From assembly GCA_045866215.1 (NCBI GenBank), contig AP035880.1, positions 1,612,001 through 1,676,000 on the forward strand: a stretch of 64,000 nt of DNA. The letters are read 5' to 3'. Position 1 is the first letter of the stretch; every line of letters starts with the position of its first letter. Origin of the DNA: Croceivirga sp009797885. Its GTDB lineage: Bacteria > Bacteroidota > Bacteroidia > Flavobacteriales > Flavobacteriaceae. Positions 60,844 to 64,000 of this stretch are shown piece by piece. Both the position numbers and the translations under genes were made by a program. The notes beneath the pieces are model-generated. The model was not told the origin of the DNA, searched no databases, and saw nothing but the letters and a program-made list of their open reading frames with translations.

Positions 60844-63681
60844 ATGAAAAAAGTATTCAGAAATCATTTAAGGCATGTGGTAATCGTTTCCACACTAATG
60901 CTCTTTACCGCTGCTGGTCTTCGGGCACAAGAAATCTCCGGAACCATATTGGACTCGCAAACCAATATACCTTTGGCAGGGGCTTCTGTTTTTATCAAGG
61001 GTACCTCAATCGGGGTAATCACCGAATTTGACGGTGCATTCCTAATTCAATACGACAATGCACAATCGGCAACCCTGGTGGTCAGCTACTTGGGATTCGC
61101 GGATGAAGAGGTAGACCTTTCACAAGTACAAGACCTCACAAACATTATCGTGAAAATGGATGAGACAACAACTAGCTTGGACGAAGTTGTGATTTCAGCC
61201 AACCTGGAAGGTCAACAAAAGGCATTGAACCAACAACGAGTAGCGGACAATATTAAAAATGTAGTCTCAACCGATTTGATTTCACGCTTTCCAGACCTGA
61301 ACGTTGCAGATGCACTGCAAAGAATACCGGGTATCAATATTCAGTTGGATAATGGGGAAGGTGCGCAGGCTTTTATTAGAGGTACTCCCGCCAATTACAC
61401 AACCGTAACAATCAATGGAGAACAAATACAAAACACAGGTACATCCTTTGACCGTACTCCCCAACTTTTTCAGTTTCCTGTTGATCAATTGGGTCAAATT
61501 GAGGTGACAAAAACAATAACTCCAGCACAAGATGGCGACGCCATCGGGGGTACTATAGATCTATCTACTCCCGTGGCAAAAAGGCCTACATGGAACATTA
61601 AAACAGAGTTGGGCGCGGGCTATAATAGCCTTACCGACGGTGAAAACTATCGTGCCAACCTCAATTTCAACAAACGTTTTGCAGTTAACGAAAAAAACCC
61701 AAACGGGGCGTTCGGTATGCTTTTTAGCTATTCTTATAATCAAACCGATCAAACGCAGGATGAAACAGTCGCCGATTGGATAACTGACGATGAGTTTGAA
61801 AGCAATCCAGGTACCGAATTATGGTATAACAGGGAGCATGAACTTGTTGTAAGACCTCAAATACGCACACGACAAGGGGCGAGTGTGACCTCTGATTACC
61901 GTTTTGACAACGAAAATTTTATTGTAGCAAAATTCAATTACGCTACTATAGAAGAGGATGAAGATCGTCAACGTAAAATATTTCGACCACGAAATGGTGA
62001 TTTTGTCTCTCCAACAGAATTTCCTGATGCTCGGGTCAGACAGGACTTTCGAGATCGAGTTGTAACTCGATTCACAGCGTCTTTCAACGTTGATGGTAAT
62101 TTTAAGATTGGTGATTATAAATTGTTTGGTGGATATGCATATTCAGGTGGTCAACGTGATGAAAATGGCTTTGATGGCCGATTTGAAGGACGTGGCATTG
62201 ACTTAGGTATTGAAAACCTGAATACCGACTTTCCAATATTTTTCCCTTTGGGGGGACAGCCAGGTGATGATTTTAACCCAGAAGATTTTGATATCTTTCA
62301 AAGGTTCAGATTATTGGACCGTATTGTGGAATCAAATGCGAGCACCGCAAAAATCAATGTTCAGCGATCATTTAATATTGGTAATTCCCTTCTTGTATTA
62401 CAAGCGGGATACAAAAATAGAATTAACCAGTCCAGCGCAAGGAATAATCAGAGAAGGTTTGATTTTGAAGGAGATGACGATGTTACTTTGGCGAATTTTT
62501 TGGGAACCGGTTTTGTACGGGACAATTGGTTGCAAAACGAAGTCCCCTTTGGATTTGAAATAGTACCTGGTGACGTACGCGATTATTTTAACAATAACCC
62601 AGAGCAATTTGAAAGCAATACAAATGAAGATATTATTACCCAAGCAGAATTCGACTATCAAGCAGAGGAGAACACCAACGCTGGTTATTTTATGGCGACC
62701 CTACGAACCGGTAAGTTTAACATTCTAGCGGGTATCCGTAATGAAGATGTCAAAGTAGATTATAGTGCGCAAGATGTACAAGTAGATGATGATGGTGAAG
62801 TTTTATCAATTTCACCCATCACGGGAGGCAACAATTACAGTGTATTATTGCCTAACCTTCAAATCAAATATGAATTGAACAATCTTACCAATTTTAGAGC
62901 TGCTTACACTAGGGGCTATGCACGACCGAATTTTGTGAACCTATTACCTAGAGTGAACAGAAATATTATTGACCTTGAAGCGACCATAGGAAATCCAAAC
63001 TTAGAAGTTCCTACCTCAAACAATTTCGATGTTTTCTTTGAGCGCTATCTGGGTAATGTAGGTATTGTTTCAGCAGGTGCATTTTACAAGAAAATAGATG
63101 GTTTTGTCTGGGAACAGACATTTCAAAATGTTGAGGGAAACGAGTTTCCACGTGCCGACCAATTTGTAGGCTATAATGAAGTGATACAGCCGCAAAACGG
63201 TGAAGATGCCACCCTGTTCGGTATCGAGGTCAATATACAGACCAACCTGGCATTTATTTCGAACGCCATACGTCATTTTGGCATTTATTTCAACTATACC
63301 TACACGGATAGTGAAGCAATAATAGAACCTGGTGCTGAAGAAAATCGACTGCCCGGTCAAGCGCCACATACCCTGAACAGTGCACTTACTTTTGATAAAG
63401 GTGGATTCTCAGCACGTATCAATATGAACTTTCAAGATGATACAGTAGAGGCGATTAGAAGCGATAGGATCGTTGCTGGCGACAACAATGTGATACGAGA
63501 TAGAAGAGTGCAATTCGACGCCAATGCTTCCTATACATTCAAGAACGGTTTACGATTTTTTACAGAATTGGTAAACTTCACAAATGCCCCACAACGTGAG
63601 TACATTGGTGATATTAGCCGGGTATCCAATTTCAGGGACTTCGGATTTCAAGCGCGTTTTGGAATCTCATTTAACCTGTAA
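60844..63681 (+). CDS. TonB-dependent receptor, SusD-less type
   Basis: A 945-residue receptor from the ATG at 60844 with signal peptide ending LMLFTAAGLRAQ. Then a carboxypeptidase-regulatory-like domain (ISGTILDSQTNIPLAGASVF), plug (LNVADALQRIPGINIQLDNG, then AFIRGTPANYTTVTINGEQI) and a 22-strand-type barrel ending FRDFGFQARFGISFNL. It lacks the STN domain present in the other receptor and has no SusD partner. It lies downstream of the sigma gene and likely belongs to its regulon. Confidence 0.93.
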   Translation: MKKVFRNHLRHVVIVSTLMLFTAAGLRAQEISGTILDSQTNIPLAGASVFIKGTSIGVITEFDGAFLIQYDNAQSATLVVSYLGFADEEVDLSQVQDLTNIIVKMDETTTSLDEVVISANLEGQQKALNQQRVADNIKNVVSTDLISRFPDLNVADALQRIPGINIQLDNGEGAQAFIRGTPANYTTVTINGEQIQNTGTSFDRTPQLFQFPVDQLGQIEVTKTITPAQDGDAIGGTIDLSTPVAKRPTWNIKTELGAGYNSLTDGENYRANLNFNKRFAVNEKNPNGAFGMLFSYSYNQTDQTQDETVADWITDDEFESNPGTELWYNREHELVVRPQIRTRQGASVTSDYRFDNENFIVAKFNYATIEEDEDRQRKIFRPRNGDFVSPTEFPDARVRQDFRDRVVTRFTASFNVDGNFKIGDYKLFGGYAYSGGQRDENGFDGRFEGRGIDLGIENLNTDFPIFFPLGGQPGDDFNPEDFDIFQRFRLLDRIVESNASTAKINVQRSFNIGNSLLVLQAGYKNRINQSSARNNQRRFDFEGDDDVTLANFLGTGFVRDNWLQNEVPFGFEIVPGDVRDYFNNNPEQFESNTNEDIITQAEFDYQAEENTNAGYFMATLRTGKFNILAGIRNEDVKVDYSAQDVQVDDDGEVLSISPITGGNNYSVLLPNLQIKYELNNLTNFRAAYTRGYARPNFVNLLPRVNRNIIDLEATIGNPNLEVPTSNNFDVFFERYLGNVGIVSAGAFYKKIDGFVWEQTFQNVEGNEFPRADQFVGYNEVIQPQNGEDATLFGIEVNIQTNLAFISNAIRHFGIYFNYTYTDSEAIIEPGAEENRLPGQAPHTLNSALTFDKGGFSARINMNFQDDTVEAIRSDRIVAGDNNVIRDRRVQFDANASYTFKNGLRFFTELVNFTNAPQREYIGDISRVSNFRDFGFQARFGISFNL

Positions 63682-63703
63682 CCATACTAAAAACATTGAA
63701 AAT

Positions 63704-63739
63704 ACAGCCTCGCTCATTAAAGTGGGGCTGTTCTTTTTT
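63704..63739 (+). terminator. intrinsic terminator after the second TonB receptor
   Basis: ACAGCC (63704-63709) pairs with GGCTGT (63726-63731), followed by TCTTTTTTG. Confidence 0.8.
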
Positions 63740-63767
63740 GACGACGAATAACCAATAAAAAGCTTTT

Positions 63768-64000
63768 ATGAACCGACGAAAGTTTTTAGGGAGTACTTCC
63801 TTGGCCAGTGCCTTTGCACTTTTGGGGCCAGAAAAGATGGCCGCAGCTTTGAAGACATGGGATAACCAGGCTACCATTGAGGACAGTTTTGGATTAAAAA
63901 TTACCAAAATCACACCCATAGTTGTTCCGTATGCTTCTTATGTAAAAGTGGAAACTAATGCCGGAATAACGGGTTGGGGGGAATCGGACAAGGATTTTCG
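63768..64000 (+). CDS. enolase-superfamily protein with Tat signal, N-terminal part
   Basis: The gene runs off the right edge; 77 codons are visible. MNRRKFLGSTSLASAFALLG is a Tat signal; after it FGLKITKITPIVVPYASYVK and VETNAGITGWGE match the capping domain of mandelate-racemase-type enzymes. It is the third exported member of this superfamily in the locus. The catalytic barrel is outside the window, so the substrate cannot be judged. Confidence 0.82.
   Translation, partial: MNRRKFLGSTSLASAFALLGPEKMAAALKTWDNQATIEDSFGLKITKITPIVVPYASYVKVETNAGITGWGESDKDF

Overview
The window looks like chromosome of a marine member of the Flavobacteriaceae (Bacteroidota). The evidence is a SusC/RagA-type TonB-linked protein, the Bacteroidota-type arginine pathway with a transcarbamylase acting on an acylated ornithine, promoters resembling TTG-N19-TAnnTTTG, starts without Shine-Dalgarno sequences, a DnaE with a fused proofreading domain, FecI/FecR control of TonB receptors, and sulfatases beside glycan enzymes. 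No species is claimed.

Layout. 1-890: 5' part of a SusC-like receptor (minus strand). 1388-2755: multi-pass GT-C glycosyltransferase. 2799-13764: a long arginine cluster: Arg-rich leader peptide, GNAT, argG, argC, VOC protein, proC, argD, argF', SDR, argB, argE-like, four-helix-bundle gene, argH. 14241-18544: dinB plus a second DnaE, behind a pair of identical-form inverted repeats. 18585-21787: ParD/RelE-like toxin-antitoxin pair, DUF7009-like protein and an FdhF/YdeP-like molybdoenzyme. 21793-27796 (minus): Tat-type class V aminotransferase-fold protein, acyl-CoA dehydrogenase, trmN6, sulfatase, rimM, rpsP. 28100-31625: C39-peptidase ABC exporter with HlyD partner. 31941-37838: replicative dnaE, thioredoxin, DUF58 protein. 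37959-38032: tRNA-Asp.

From the tRNA-Asp onward the sequence becomes visibly more AT-rich and turns into an accessory carbohydrate-acid utilisation locus (38.6-64 kb). It begins with a dprA remnant and palindromes, then holds a TIM-barrel glycosidase-like protein, an (alpha/alpha)6-barrel hydrolase-like protein, a sulfatase, a Tat-lipoprotein enolase-superfamily enzyme, a GH28-type beta-helix lipoprotein, a LacI regulator, a uxaC remnant, a TSUP exporter, a second Tat enolase-superfamily enzyme, a cytochrome c/sorbosone-dehydrogenase-like lipoprotein, a FAH-family hydrolase, a WD40 protein, an STN-containing TonB receptor with FecR, a tartrate/D-malate dehydrogenase, an ECF sigma factor, a second TonB receptor and the start of a third Tat enolase-superfamily gene.

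How it may work together (inference): glycan fragments are cut and desulfated outside the inner membrane. Sugars may be oxidised by the cytochrome-linked dehydrogenase and dehydrated by exported enolase-superfamily enzymes. The keto-acids would then enter the cytoplasm for the FAH hydrolase and the 2-hydroxyacid dehydrogenase. Three near-identical palindromes (TGCAATCGATTGCA type) lie before the GH28 operon, before lacI, and directly after the -7 box of the ECF sigma gene. This suggests that one LacI repressor gates both the degradation operon and the sigma/anti-sigma switch for receptor expression.
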